64,000 nucleotides of DNA from Bufo bufo (lineage: Eukaryota; Chordata; Amphibia; Anura; Bufonidae), in NCBI RefSeq assembly GCF_905171765.1, contig NC_053390.1:514996852-515060851 (forward strand), given 5' to 3'. The notes under the pieces are model-generated. The model was not told the origin of the DNA, did not search any database, and worked only from the letters and a program-made list of their open reading frames with translations. Shown one piece after another: positions 20,690 to 32,310 of the stretch. Both the position numbers and the translations under genes were made by a program. Numbering within the stretch: position 1 is the first letter of the stretch; every line of letters starts with the position of its first letter.

Positions 20690-20734
20690 AGCTGCTTCCC
20701 CTGCTTCCCCGGTAGTTACGCCACTGGATATAAC
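20690..20734 (-). other. Terminus of an unidentified DNA transposon
   Basis: Read on the minus strand, CCAGTGGCGTAACTACCGGG followed by GAAGCAGGGGAAGCAG has the form of a terminus familiar from frog DNA transposons. The partner end was not found. Confidence 0.35.
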
Positions 20735-20833
20735 GTGAACATATGTCTGCCTGATATTGAGTGACCCCCCTACCCAATTTTCTATTTCATTCTCTATTAC
20801 ACCAGCATTTGGGAGTGCTGTGGCGCAGTGCAC

Positions 20834-21485
20834 TGTAATGACCGACGACACGCACAGGGAGGAAAACAGGGAAAGCCCTGCCCAAGGGAGAGGGAAAGGT
20901 GGTGACCCCTAACTCACCTTGCGGCTGGCACCTGACTGCCCTGACGTCCCTAGACGGGTTCCTCACCCGTGCGGCGATCGCGTGCCTAAACCCTGGCTTT
21001 CCCTAATATGAGCCCTGGATAGTAAACAGGCCGGTGGGATCGCTAGTCCACACCACTATCACTAAGAGGGAAACACCAGGGAGAGGACAGACAAAACATA
21101 CAAACACATACACCCAGGTGGGCGACCACAATAAACCAAAAAGGTCCAACAGGGATCCGGAGGGTAGCGTTCTGGACCAACTACCAGCGAACGCAGCAAC
21201 ACAGCTCCAGAAGGTCAGAATAGATGTCCAGGCAGGAAGCTCTATCTCTGGCAACCAGAGAAGTGTGAGAGCGAAATATAAGGAGGTCTGGGAGTGCTGG
21301 ACAAGGAACAGCTGAGGAGAAGGAGCTACGGATCCCTGAGTGAGCCAAAAGGGTTTGCTAAGTAAACCCAGAAAGCTACCATAAGGAAAACAACCCTATC
21401 TTAAATAGAGCGTGCAGCCAACCGCTGCGACTTCCTGACCCCGGGTATAACGGAGTCAGGCGTGGTCCTCGACACCCTTGTGACA
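20834..21485 (-). repeat. 3' LTR of the chromovirus
   Basis: Printed-strand ends TGTAATGACC ... CCTTGTGACA. It contains the last 28 codons of the pol frame (stop near 21401). A homologous solo LTR lies at 3055-3714. Confidence 0.95.
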
Positions 21486-24400
21486 GTACCCCCCTCTCTA
21501 CGAGGGGCCTCCGGACACTCAGGACCAGGTCTCCCAGGATGAGAGGCATGAAAAACCCGAACTAACCTGTCGGCGTTTACCTCAGACGCAGGAACCCACA
21601 TTCTTTCCTCGGGACCGTAACCTCTCCAATGCACCAGATATTGAAGAGAGCGGCGGACCCGACGAGAATTAACAATTTTGGATATCTGAAATTCTAGGTT
21701 ACCATCCACGACAACAGGAGGGGGTGGCAGCGGTGATGGTTCTAGAGGTGGAACATATTTTTTGAGTAACGACTTATGAAAAACATTATGAATTTTAAAA
21801 GTCTGAGGTAACTCCAGGCGAAAAGCCACGGGGTTGATGATGGCTACAATTTTGTAAGGGCCAATAAACCTAGGACCCAGTTTCCAAGAGGGAACCTTCA
21901 ATTTAATATTCCTAGTAGACAACCACATAAAGTCATTCACTCCTAGGTCCGGACCTGGCGACCGTCTCTTATCAGCCATGCATTTGTATTTACCTCCCAT
22001 ATTTTTCAAGTTAGCTTGCACCTTCTGCCATACCGATGAAAGAGATGACGAAAACCGTTCCTCTTCGGGAACCCCAGAAGACCCCCCCTCTTTGAAAGTA
22101 CAGAATTGGGGATGAAAACCATATGCACCAAGAAATGGTGACTTGCCAGTGGATTCCTGACGACGATTATTCATGGCAAACTCAGCTAACAGTAAATATG
22201 ATGACCACAACTCTTGGTTTTCAGACACAAAACATCTTAGATATGTCTCAAGGTTTTGGTTGGTACGCTCAGTCTGTCCATTCGACTGAGGATGGAAAGC
22301 AGAGGAAAAGGACAAGTGTACCCCCAAACGAGAACAAAAAGCTTTCCAAAATTTAGAAATAAACTGGGTACCCCGATCCGAAACAACATCGGAGGGGACC
22401 CCGTGAAGCTTCACGATTTCACTGACGAATACCTGAGCAAGAGTCTTAGCATTAGGTAGTGCGGGTAACGCAATGAAGTGTACCATTTTGCTAAACCTGT
22501 CCACTACTACCAAAATAACTGTTTTACCCGCAGACAAAAGGTAAGTCAGTGATAAAATCCATTGACAGATGTGTCCACGGTCTATTGGGAATGACGAGTG
22601 GTAATAGAGACCCTGCAGGACGTGTATGTGAAACTTTTGCCCGCGCACAGGTAGAACAAGAAGACACAAAATCCAATACATCCTGACGCAACCTTGGCCA
22701 CCAAAAACGACGAGACAATAGTTCCAAGGTTGCTTTACTACCCGGGTGCCCAGCAAGTGCCGAATTATGATGTTCCTTTAATAATTCGAAACGTAAGTTC
22801 AACGGTACAAACAATTTCTCTGAGGGAGTTCCCCTCCAAAACAGAGTGTACTGCAGAAACAACCACTCCTCTTTGAAGAATGGGTACCGGATCACTCACA
22901 TTACCCCCTCCAGGGAAACAACGAGATAGTGCATCAGCCTTGGTGTTCTTTGCCCCAGGACGATAGGTAATCACAAAGTTAAACCTGGTAAAAAATAGCG
23001 ACCACCTAGCCTGTCTAGGGGTGAGACGCTTAGCTGATTCGAGGTACAGAAGATTTTTGTGGTCCGTAATTACAGTGACGGGGTGGACTGCCCCCTCTAA
23101 GAAATGACGCCACTCCTCAAACGCAAGTTTAATAGCTAATAGTTCACTATTGCCAATATCGTAGTTCTTTTCTGCTGCAGATAGTTTTTTAGAAAAGAAA
23201 GCACAAGGACGCCATTTGCCAGGAGACGGACCCTGAGACAGCACCGCCCCCACTCCCACCTCTGACGCATCGACTTCAACAATAAAAGGCTGAGAGACAT
23301 CAGGTTGGACCAGTACAGGTGCTGAGGTAAACCTCTCTTTTAGAGAGGAAAAAGCAACTTTAGCGGCGTCAGACCATTTAGAAAAATCAGTCCCCTTCCT
23401 AGTCATGTCAGTAAGCGGTTTTACAATAAGTGAATAATTTTTGATGAATTTCCTATAGAAATTTGCGAAGCCCAAGAACCGTTGTAGTGCTTTGAGGTTC
23501 TCAGGAAGATCCCAATCTAAAATTGCCTGGACCTTCCTAGGATCCATACGGAAACCTGACGCAGATAAAAAATAACCCAGGAATTGTATCTCCTGAACGG
23601 CGAAGACACATTTTTCAATTTTAGCATATAATTCATTCATCCGTAGGACCTGCAGTACTTGTCTGACATGCACCTCATGTGTTTTCAGATCGGACGAATA
23701 AATTAAAATATCATCTAGGTATATTACCACAAACCTGCCGATTAGATGACTAAAAATGTCATTAACGAAATGTTGAAAGACGGCAGGAGCATTGGTCAGA
23801 CCGAAAGGCATAACTAGATTTTCATAATGCCCCTCAGGGGTGTTAAACGCTGTCTTCCACTCATCCCCCTCCTTAATACGAATCAGATTGTAGGCACCCC
23901 TAAGATCAAGTTTGGAGAACCACCTAGCACCCGCAATCTGATTAAACAGGTCAGGAATGAGAGGAAGAGGGTATGGGTCTCGGATGGTTATCTGATTTAA
24001 TTCTCGAAAATCTAAGCAAGGACGCAGGCCCCCATCTTTCTTTTTAACGAAGAAAAACCCTGCAGCCACGGGTGAAGAAGAGGGTCTGATGTGTCCCTTA
24101 GCCAAGCTCTCGGAGATATAATCTTTCATGGCTTGTCTCTCTGGACCCGAAAGATTATATAACCTGGTCTTGGGTAATTTTGCGTCGGGAATAAGGTTAA
24201 CCGGGCAATCATAAGGACGATGAGGTGGTAACTTCTGACAACCCTTTTCAGAAAAAACATCCTCAAAGTCCGAAATAAATGTAGGTAGGGTAGTTATGGA
24301 GGCGACTAAGCAATTGCTATTTAACTGCTCACTCCACTCCAATATCTCCCTGGCCTGCCAATCCACCACTGGATTGTGCGCTACCAACCAGGGAAGACCC

Positions 24401-25611
24401 AGCACTACCGGAGTGGGAAGCCCCTCCAGAACATAACCTGAAAGCATCTCGTTATGGTGGTCCCCTACCCGAAGGTGTAAATTATGAACCATGTGCGTGA
24501 GGTTTCTCTGAGACAGGGGAGCAGAATCAATAGCGAATATTGGAATGGGTCTCTGTAAAGTACAGAGAGACAAACCCAAAGTGCGGGCAAAATGGGCATC
24601 TATCAAATTTACCCCTGCTCCACTGTCTAGAAAGAAAGAAATAGTCTCCGTCTTATCACCAAAAATAATAACCGCTGGCAACACAAATTGCGATGTACGT
24701 ATGGAGGAAACGTATACCCCCCGGCTGACATCCTCCACACAGCCTGGGGTTAGTAGTTTTTCCGACGGTCTTTTGTTTCTGAGGAAAGAAGGACAGACAT
24801 TAATGAAATGACCCCTCTCCCCACAAAAAAAACAAACCCCACGCCTACGGCGAGCCTCAGGAGGACGGACCTGACGAGTAGTTCCTCCTAGCTGCATAGG
24901 CTCGTCTAAGTCCGTACAGACTAACTGCTGCTTGGGAGGGGTTACCAATTGCTCCGGTTTTTTCAACCTGACCCTAAGGCGTCTATCTATTCGGATAGAA
25001 AGGGACATAACCGCATTAAGGGAAAAGGGGGTCTCATATAATGCAAGCGCATCCTTAACTCTTTCGGATAACCCAGAGCAGAACTGACTCCTGAGAGCCG
25101 GGTCGTTCCATTGGGTATCCGTAGCCCACCTACGGAATTCAGAGCAATACTCCTCTACCGGCCGCTCTCCTTGTAAGAGTCTCCGTAATCTTGATTCAGC
25201 CAGGGCGACTCGGTCAGGGTCATCATATATGAGACCCAAGGCCCCAAAAAACTCATCCACTGACCGAAGAGCCTGGGAATCAGTAGGTAAAGAGAACGCC
25301 CAGGACTGCGGATCCCCCTGCAGCAGGGAAATAACAACCCCCACCCGCTGATCTTCATTACCAGAGGAGTAAGGGCGCAGTTTAAAATATAACTTACAGG
25401 CCTCACGGAATGTCAAAAACTTGTCCCTTCCCCCAGAAAATCTGTCAGGGTGAGGGACCTTGGGTTCCGCAACAACCTGGTTACCAGTAGCAACCGCTGG
25501 GCTTGCAGTCAGTTGTAATTGCTGCTGTTGCTGGAGGACCGACGCCTTCAATCCTACCACCTCCAAAGACAGGCCATGAAATTGTTTGGACAGAGCAGCA
25601 ATTTGATCCAT
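21401..25611 (-). pseudogene. Gag-pol polyprotein of the chromovirus, two frameshifts
   Basis: One 948-codon frame starting at 25611 fuses gag and pol: capsid-like region, CCHC knuckle CFFCGERGHFINVC (residues 260-273), protease DSG (329-331), reverse transcriptase with LDFRELN and YLDD (631-634), and RNase H (VDAS about 781; TDHKNL about 849; DALSR near the end). About 22877 the frame shifts by one base. The integrase zinc domain follows in a second frame (HHNSALAGHPG ... CSTCARAK, 22895-22524). A second one-base shift near 22536 moves the integrase core (VVDRFSKMVHF, FHPQSNGQTERTNQ) and a C-terminal chromodomain (YLVHWRGYGPEERMWVPASE, about 21690-21520) into a third frame ending at 21401 inside the 3' LTR. 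No frameshift separates gag from pol. All domains are present but no single full-length product is readable. Confidence 0.93.
21486..21499 (-). other. Polypurine tract of the chromovirus
   Basis: On the minus strand AGAGAGGGGGGTAC directly precedes the 3' LTR, the expected primer site for plus-strand synthesis. Confidence 0.8.
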
Positions 25612-25687
25612 ACTGGATTCTAAGTAGGTAAAAAAAAAAAATTTTTTTTATTTTTTTTTACCTACACAAAATAAGGGCCAGAGATAA
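25612..25687 (-). other. Leader between 5' LTR and gag
   Basis: 76 bp only, with long A and T runs. A primer-binding site is not obvious: a TGGCCC word lies 7 bases inside the LTR edge instead of next to it. Confidence 0.4.
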
Positions 25688-26339
25688 TGTAATGACCGAA
25701 GACACGCACAGGGAGGAAAACAGGGAAAGCCCTGCCCAAGGGAGAGGGAAAGGTGGTGACCCCTAACTCACCTTGCGGCTGGCACCTGACTGCCCTGACG
25801 TCCCTAGACGGGTTCCTCACCCGTGCGGCGATCGCGTGCCTAAACCCTGGCTTTCCCTAATATGAGCCCTGGATAGTGAACAGGCCGGTGGGATCGCTAG
25901 TCCACACCACTATCACTAAGAGGGAAACACCAGGGAGAGGACAGACAAAACATACAAACACATACACCCAGGTGGGCGACCACAATAAACCAAAAAGGTC
26001 CAACAGGGATCCGGAGGGTAGCGTTCTGGACCAACTACCAGCGAACGCAGCAACACAGCTCCAGAAGGTCAGAATAGATGTCCAGGCAGGAAGCTCTATC
26101 TCTGGCAACCAGAGAAGTGTGAGAGCGAAATATAAGGAGGTCTGGGAGTGCTGGACAAGGAACAGCTGAGGAGAAGGAGCTACGGATCCCTGAGTGAGCC
26201 AAAAGGGTTTGCTAAGCAAACCCAGAAAGCTACCATAAGGAAAACAACCCTATCTTAAATAGAGCGTGCAGCCAACCGCTGCGACTTCCTGACCCCGGGT
26301 ATAACGGAGTCAGGCATGGTCCTCGACACCCTTGTGACA
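25688..26339 (-). repeat. 5' LTR of the chromovirus
   Basis: Same length and about 99% identical by eye to 20834-21485. Followed at 26340-26344 by the target duplication TGCAC. Confidence 0.95.
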
Positions 26340-26384
26340 TGCACCTTCCCAGAGGTGGAACAGTGAGCGAGCCACCATTTTTTT

Positions 26385-27182
26385 CTAGTTATTTATATGC
26401 TGGGCCAGTAAAACCGCTGTAGAATACGATCTTGAGTTTTCTGCAGCACCAGATGACCCCCGACTGTTCAATAGGCTCACCCCGTAGTTGGGGACCACAA
26501 AATGGGGAAACACTGACTCTGCCCCAGGTTGTTGTGGTTCACCATCTACTATTAACACATTTTCCCAGGCGCAGGATAGGGTTGGGTTCAGACGTTGGGC
26601 GGTACCAAAATTATTCCCGGAGACATTAAGTTCTGCCAATTCAGGACCTGGCGGCAAGTCCTCCACGTCTCCCACCATCCCACTTAGCGGGGTTGTCTCC
26701 CCCTCTTCCACCGAAGTGGTGGTCACCCCTACCGCTGGCCCTTCGATCTCAGGTTCCCAGGGTTCTGGTCTCCCCCCTGAGCCGGGCCACACTGCTCGGG
26801 TTACCCCTGTCTCATGGGTATCAGTCACTCTCATAGCAGGCCACAGTGCCGGGAAGCCCGGGAAGTCTCTCCCTATTATGAATTCATAATGTAGATTTGT
26901 GGCGACAGCCACCTTGTGGGTCCATCTACCGACCACCCTAGTTAGAGACACCAGCGCGGTGGGGCAGTCTTTTAAGTCTCCGTGGATGTACATCACCCCG
27001 ACTTTCTGGCCAGTATACTCAGGGGACTGCACCAGGGTAGCCCTTACTAGGGTCACCAGACTCCCTGAGTCCAGCAGAGCCTCCGCCGGAGTGTCTCCCA
27101 CTTCCACCTGGCACAAGTGATCTAGAGACTCTGGGGTACCTGTTGCACACAGCCTCCACAGCCTCCTGGCAACAGTAGCCAT
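26385..27182 (-). pseudogene. Protease and pre-integrase region of the Gmr1-like copy
   Basis: The frame carries an aspartic protease signature AEALLDSGSLVTLV (about residues 34-47) with the partner block FIIGRDFPG. The linker VGDVEDLPPGPELAELNVSG ... ENVLIVDGEPQQP is shared with the 43.7 kb copy, where it lies directly before the integrase. The reading frame decays at the C-terminus. Relative to gag it is in another frame, overlapping it at 27019-27182. Whether that is a programmed shift or damage cannot be told from one copy. Confidence 0.75.
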
Positions 27183-28134
27183 AGCTAGTGTTCATGGGCT
27201 CAACCCTATGGGGACAGTCAGCCCTTACATGGCCAGGCTCCTGACACCGCCAGCAGACTATCGGAGCCAGGTCTGCCATGGGTACATCCCGGGCGGATTT
27301 TATCGGCTCAAATCTCCGGGTTTGGGGTGGAGATTTCCGGGGTTTTCCGACCCCCCTCCCGACAGAACCCTCCTTTAGATTCCTGGTAGCTTCATAGTGG
27401 TCCACCAGGTTCACCATCTCAAGGGAATTACCAGGAGACACCTGACCGATCCAGTGCTGGAGAGGGTATAGCAAAGCCCTCCAGAACATATCGGCTAACA
27501 TACGATCCAGCATAACAGTGGGACTCAGAACGTCAGGCTGTAGCCATTTTTGCAAGAGGTGAAGTAAGTTATAATACTGGGGTCTTGCAGGCTCAGCCGG
27601 GATGAACCCCCACTGATGCACCCGCTTGGCCTGTACCAACACATTCACCTCCAGTCTTGCCAGAATCTCACCCTTAACTTTCTTGCAGTCGGCCGCTTGA
27701 TCATCCGGCAAGTCGAAATACACGCGCTGGGAATCGGATGCCATGACCGGAGCGACGACCTCAGCCCACTGGTCACGGGGAAGCTTTTCCCTGATTGCCA
27801 CTTTCTCGTACATCGCCAGGTAGGTTTTGATGTATTCTGTGGGGGTCATCTTAGGAATTGCAGCATGGACTGCTTTCCGGGCAACGTGGACACTCGGGGT
27901 TGCTCCTGCTGTCTACAAAGCCATCACTTGTTGCAGCAGTAACTGGTTTGTCTCCTTCTGCTGCTTATTAGCCTCGTGTTGCTGCAGGTTTGTCTCTTGC
28001 TGCTGCAGATTAGTCTCCATGAGGGCCTTCACAATATTCTCCATTTTGTTGTGGGGCACTGATTGTAATAGAGCTGGTTTAATGTATGACATACAACCGT
28101 TCCTGAAAAATGCAGAAACCAAAAATATCGGCAT
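27019..28134 (-). pseudogene. Gag of the Gmr1-like copy, SCAN-related capsid
   Basis: The N-terminal coiled coil (glutamine-rich, METNLQQQETNLQQHEANKQ, 28059-27915) is cut by a TAG near 27915; the same codon is CAG-like in the 44.9 kb copy. The 276-codon part from 27849 contains a capsid region with WLQPDVLSPTVML ... LQHWIGQVSPGNSLEMVNLV (about residues 102-149), which has the residue pattern of SCAN domains. A CCHC knuckle CWRCQEPGHVRADC (199-212) follows. SCAN domains are known to derive from Gmr1-like gag, so this supports the family call. It would form the particle and package RNA. Confidence 0.8.
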
Positions 28135-28175
28135 TCACGCCAGCCTCACTGCTAATGCCTGCATCCTCCACTAAT

Positions 28176-28631
28176 TGTGGGGTTTCGCTCTGGTAGACAG
28201 GATTAGCAGAAGCAGTATAGAGGCAACAACAAGTTCTTTGGATCAAACAGTTCAGTGTTTTATTCACACTTTAGGCAAGTGACAAAACAAGCAGTCATAA
28301 TCAAGCAAAAAGTCACCTTGCGGTGTTGGTGGTAATTCACAAATTGCGGCAATTCTGCCTCAAAGAGTCCTTGCTGATAGCAGCACCAACCTGTTTTCAT
28401 GCCAAACAGGTAGCAAGCCTTCATCCAGACACAAGGCTCCCAGATCCCAAACTGGAGACCTGGCTTCTGAGCCCAGCTGCCTATTTAAGGACAGCCAGGT
28501 GCTGCCAAAACCCGGACCAGCACTTAAAATCCGGTCCGGTATTTGACCTCACCTGGCTGTAAATCAGCCCAGCAGCACATGCTGGGAGGAAAATACCTGT
28601 TTTCCCAGACAAAACCTCTCACTGTGTCACA
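28176..28631 (-). repeat. LTR of the truncated Gmr1-like copy
   Basis: Starts TGTGGGGTTTCGCTCTGGTAG, like TGTGGGGATTCACTCTGGTAG at 45169 and 55509, and ends near CACTGTGTCACA. The middle is strongly diverged from those LTRs. Minus-strand sequence after it starts ATTAGTGGAGGATGCAGG, the likely primer-binding area (compare ATTGGTGGAGGATGTGGG in the other copies). Confidence 0.6.
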
Positions 28632-28689
28632 ATACATATATGAACATTACTCTGGTGCAAAAAGTGGCACAGATTAGACCGATTTATAG

Positions 28690-28860
28690 TTGGTTTGAAA
28701 GATTCTGATGGACAGATATTTGACATTTGGCATACAGCATGTTGAAAAATTCTCAGGGACATGTGGACAGATTTTTGGCATGTGGACAAATTTTTAGGGC
28801 ATGTGGACAGATTTTTGACACGTAAAATATTTTTGGAGCATATAGACAAGTTTTTGGTGT
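28690..28860. repeat. Short tandem repeat, about 24 bp
   Basis: Imperfect units GGCATGTGGACAGATTTTTG repeated about six times (variants with GACAAATTTTTAGG and AGACAAGTTTTTGG). Confidence 0.75.
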
Positions 28861-28861
28861 A

Positions 28862-29944
28862 AACTAGACCAACAATTAGGTGGTATAAACTATACTAGAC
28901 AGTCTAAAGATGCACCAGATTTATCATGCAGCACCAGCCACTGTGATAAATGTTGTGCATTTTAACACTTGATTTACACAAGGGTCAAACACAAAGTCTG
29001 CATGCTGTGCTTTATGCCTATTTCTAACTACTATATGGTGGTGGTGGTGGTGGTGGTGTAAAAGTTAAAAGAAATCCCATCTGCATTACACTTTCTTTTT
29101 AAACACTTATGACTGTTCTTTTTTGGCAACAGAAAAAAATGTAATGGAACATAATCTTAGGGACCACACAGCTTGTATCTAAATATGTAGCACAATGGAG
29201 ATGAGGTAAGATCTACAGGAGAGACCATTAATTGAACCTTATCCTCCAAGTACAGTACATTATAATATCTTGTGCAAGAAGTCAGCTATGAATTTCTTTG
29301 TTATGGACAGGTGGTTGTTATCAATGAATTGTGTTACTTGTTTTTATATGTCCCAATCTTCACTATTTCTTCATTACTGGTTTCCTGGCAAAGTTATGAA
29401 TGCAGAAAGATTTTTAAGATACTTAGCATTTTTAGAATTCTTTCCAGATGAATTGCCATGGTTGGTGAAAACATGTTAGATATGGATTTGATATGTTACC
29501 CCCTGCAGAGAATATAAATCATAGTACATTTTTAAGAGAAGTTAATGAAGGAATATCAGCATTTTTCCCCCTTTTCAAAGAAGAGTTATGGCAATTATTA
29601 AAAGCCAGTAACCTGAAGCATTTTTCAGTTCATTCTATGAGCAACTTTTAGGTCTACCATCTTTTATTTGCTATGTACCATAATTTAATATTTTTGTCTG
29701 TCTGTCTGTATCTTGAGCAAGTTTAAATATTCATAAGGCCATTTGAGAAAACATAAATAGGTGAGTGTTTGCCTGGTCATACTGTAGGCAGGGGCTGATT
29801 GGCCATAGACCTTACATGGAAATTTCCTGTTGGAAAATACTTTTCATTTTTTTTCCCAGGGCTACTTTAAGTTCCCAGTCCACCCCTGACTGTAGGTTTG
29901 GAGAATATGTGCTAATTGGGCAAGGATAGTGGAGAAAAGCAACA
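28862..29944. other. Sequence without recognised features
   Basis: Contains a (TGG)n microsatellite of about 20 bases at 29038-29057 and AT-rich unique-looking DNA. No open frame with recognisable motifs. Confidence 0.4.
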
Positions 29945-30183
29945 AAGATACTCAGGGCCGGTACAAGGCAGGGGCCGAAGGAGCGGGTGCCCTGGGCGCT
30001 ACAAGGAGGGGGGCGCAGCAGGGCCGGACTGGCCTGCCGGGATACCGGGAAATTTCCCGGTGGGCCGGCAAGCCTGAGTGCCGCAAGGCCGCGGCCCTGG
30101 TGACAAGTGGGGGCGGCCGCGGCCGGCGGCAGGGCAGAGCAGGAGATGAGCGCTTCCATTGCGGAAGCGCTCATCTCCATAGT

Positions 30184-30220
30184 CATCTGTATTGCCGTCC
30201 TCAGGACGGCAATACAGATG
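30184..30220. repeat. 37-bp perfect palindrome
   Basis: CATCTGTATTGCCGTCCT and its exact inverse around a single central C. A second palindrome, CCTCTGATAGGCTGCC with its inverse, lies at about 30265-30306, and GATGACGTCATCG at about 30323. Confidence 0.9.
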
Positions 30221-30454
30221 CCTGCGCTGCGGCAGAGGAGGGAGAGGTGTGTCCCCTCCTGTTCCTCTGATAGGCTGCCAGCACTAGGCCGGCAGCCTAT
30301 CAGAGGCCGGTGCAGGCGGCGCGATGACGTCATCGCGTCGCCTGACTGCCGTATAGCGAGGGACACAGACGGAAGAGGCGGCCTGCATCGCATCACATTG
30401 CTGGAGGTAAGTATAAGTTTTTTTTATTATTTTTTTTATTTATATAGGTACAAT

Positions 30455-31185
30455 ACTGGGCTGGGCTGGCACATAAGGGGGGACTACTGGGCTGGCACAT
30501 GATAAGGGGGGACTACTGGGCTGGGCTGGCACATGATAAGGGGGGCTACTGGGCTGGCACATGATAAGGGGGGACTACTGGGCTGGGCTGGCACATAAGG
30601 GGGGCTACTGGGCTGGCACATGATAAGGGGGGACTACTGGGCTGGCACATGATAAGGGGGGACTACTGGGCTGGCACATGATAAGGGGGGCTACTGGCAC
30701 ATGATAAGGGGGGCTACTGGCACATGATAAGGGGGGCTACTGGCACATGATAAGGGGGGCTACTGGCACATGATAAGGGGGGCTACTGGCACATGATAAG
30801 GGGGGCTACTGGCACATGATAAGGGGGGCTACTGGCACATGATAAGGGGGGCTACTGGCCCATAAGGGGGCTACTGGCACATAAGGGGGGCTATTGGCAC
30901 ATAAGGGGGGCTACTGGCCCATAAGGGGGCTATTGGCAATAAGGGGGGCTACTGGCACATGATATGGGGGGCTACTGGCACATGATATGGGGGCACTCTG
31001 GCTACTGGCACATGATATGGGGGCACTCTGGATACTGGCACATGATATGGGGGCACTCTGGCTACTGGCACATGATATGGGGGCACTCTGGCTACTGGCA
31101 CATGATATGGGGGCACTCTGGCTACTGGCACATATGGGGGGGGCTCTGGCTACTGGCACATGATATGGGGGCATCTATGGGGGCA
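30455..31185. repeat. G-rich minisatellite ACTGGCACATGATAAGGGGGG
   Basis: First part: 23-37 bp units alternating CTACTGGGCTGGCACATGATA and GGGGGGACTACTGG. Second part (from about 30950): 37-bp units with CTGGCACATGATATGGGGGC and ACTCTGGCTA. More than 25 units in total, with repeated runs of five or six G. Confidence 0.92.
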
Positions 31186-31822
31186 CATCTTACTGCAGAT
31201 TATTTAGGGGCATCTACTGAGGCTAAAAAGAAGATATTTTATATGGGGGGCTCTGTATAGGGGCATTTTATACTGGGACACATTATGGTGGGTACTATGG
31301 GGAAGGGGGGAGCACTATGGGGGTCATCTACGGGGGCACTGAGAAGGGGTATTTTATGTTGGCACATTATGGGAACATTAGCTCAACTGGGGGCATTACA
31401 AAGGGGTATGTTTTGCATATTATAAGGAGAATTATTACTACTGGGGGGGGCATTATGGTGGGTTTTATTACTCCCCCATGGTATGACCCCCTAGTAGCAG
31501 CACCAGCCTCTCCCTGCTCTGCTATTCCTCTGCCCCTTCTCCAAATCCTTATTATGAAATCTTTCTCATTAGGATAAAGCACAACATCAGCTCCGCCGAG
31601 CCCCCGGCCAAGTGTTGAAGTGGCGTCCGAGATCCCCAAGGGCCAAGTCAAGTAACTGTAAGTTTTTATGGGGGTTCTACAAAAGAGCTATCGTGGGGCA
31701 AAGTTCATATTCGTGTTTACACACGTGTTTTAAAATGAATACTTTCAAAGTCCCACAGTCCTTTGTTCTATTGCTTTAAGTATATTCTTGTTTTGAAACA
31801 ACATTGATTCTTTCTTAAAAAC

Positions 31823-31847
31823 GGGGGGGGGGGGGGGGGGGGGGGCG
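31823..31847. repeat. G homopolymer, about 23 bases
   Basis: An uninterrupted G run near the right end of the hAT element, followed by CGCAGTTTGCC. Exact length is likely to be assembly-sensitive. Confidence 0.85.
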
Positions 31848-32134
31848 CAGTTTGCCATCTTCGCCCTGGGCACCAAATGGCCTTGTCCCAGCCCTGAAGA
31901 TACTTCTAGAATACAACAGGACATCAGTTAGGGACAGAGACGTAGCTAGTGGGGGTGCAGGAGTGGTTGGTTGCCCCAGCACAATCACATGGTGGGGCGC
32001 AAAACTTTAGGCTCAGCCCATTATTATAAGCCCCTTACACATATAATAGGCCACTCCCAACAAACACCATACAGCTGAAATTATATTGTTGACGATGAAG
32101 GTAAGAGTCTCACCCTCATCCTACATAGACATAC

Positions 32135-32310
32135 TTGGGGTCATTTATCAAACTCGTATATAGTAGAACTGGCTTAGTTTCCCATAGCAACAATCAGATT
32201 CCACCTTTCATTTTTGACAGCTCCTTTGGAAAATGAAAGGTGGAATCTGATTGGTTGCTATGGGCAACTAAGCCAGTTCTACTTTACACCAGTTTGATAA
32301 ATGACCCCAA
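32135..32310. mobile_element. 176-bp palindromic MITE
   Basis: Two inverted arms of about 80 bp: TTGGGGTCATTTATCAAACT, then GTAGAACTGGCTTAGTT, CCCATAGCAAC, and AATCAGATTCCACCTTTCAT. The centre is TTTGACAGCTCCTTTGG. It is typical of a very abundant frog MITE. No target duplication resolved. Confidence 0.8.

Larger units (their letters stand above)
20834..26339 (-). mobile_element. Complete Ty3/gypsy chromovirus-type LTR retrotransposon
   Basis: A 5506-bp element on the minus strand with two 652-bp LTRs (20834-21485 and 25688-26339), TG...CA ends, a polypurine tract and a gag-pol region. The target duplication TGCAC is perfect (20829-20833 and 26340-26344). By eye the LTRs differ at about four positions (near 20846/25700, the GGATAGTAAAC/GGATAGTGAAC site, GCTAAGTAAA/GCTAAGCAAA, and CAGGCGTGG/CAGGCATGG), implying a recent insertion. 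Even so, pol carries two one-base frameshifts. It inserted at the edge of a truncated Gmr1-like copy. Confidence 0.95.
26345..28631 (-). mobile_element. Truncated Gmr1-like Ty3/gypsy copy
   Basis: Minus strand: LTR (28176-28631), gag, CCHC knuckle, protease and the start of the pre-integrase region, then cut off near 26345 where the chromovirus sits. Related sequence at 42-45 kb and 54-55 kb shows the missing 3' part. The flank on the far side of the chromovirus (20700-20833) is not Gmr1-like, so the truncation predates that insertion or lies at its edge. Confidence 0.8.
29953..31896. mobile_element. Non-autonomous hAT, 1.9 kb
   Basis: Termini CAGGGCCGGTACAAGGC (29953) and, inverted, CAGGGCTGGGACAAGGC (ending 31896). 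Perfect 8-bp target duplication AAGATACT at 29945-29952 and 31897-31904. No transposase. The interior has a second CAGGGCCGGACTGGCC-type terminus at about 30020 (a nested element), palindromes, a long G-rich minisatellite and a G homopolymer. Confidence 0.92.

Noticed and set aside
24545..24811. Plus-strand frames opposite the chromovirus and L1 genes (for example 22123-22356, 48146-48535, 49010-49402)
   Set aside because: Antisense shadows of the long minus-strand coding regions.
30911..31174. Repetitive 60-98 codon frames on both strands (HMIWGHSGYW and VPVARVPPYH types)
   Set aside because: Minisatellite translations.
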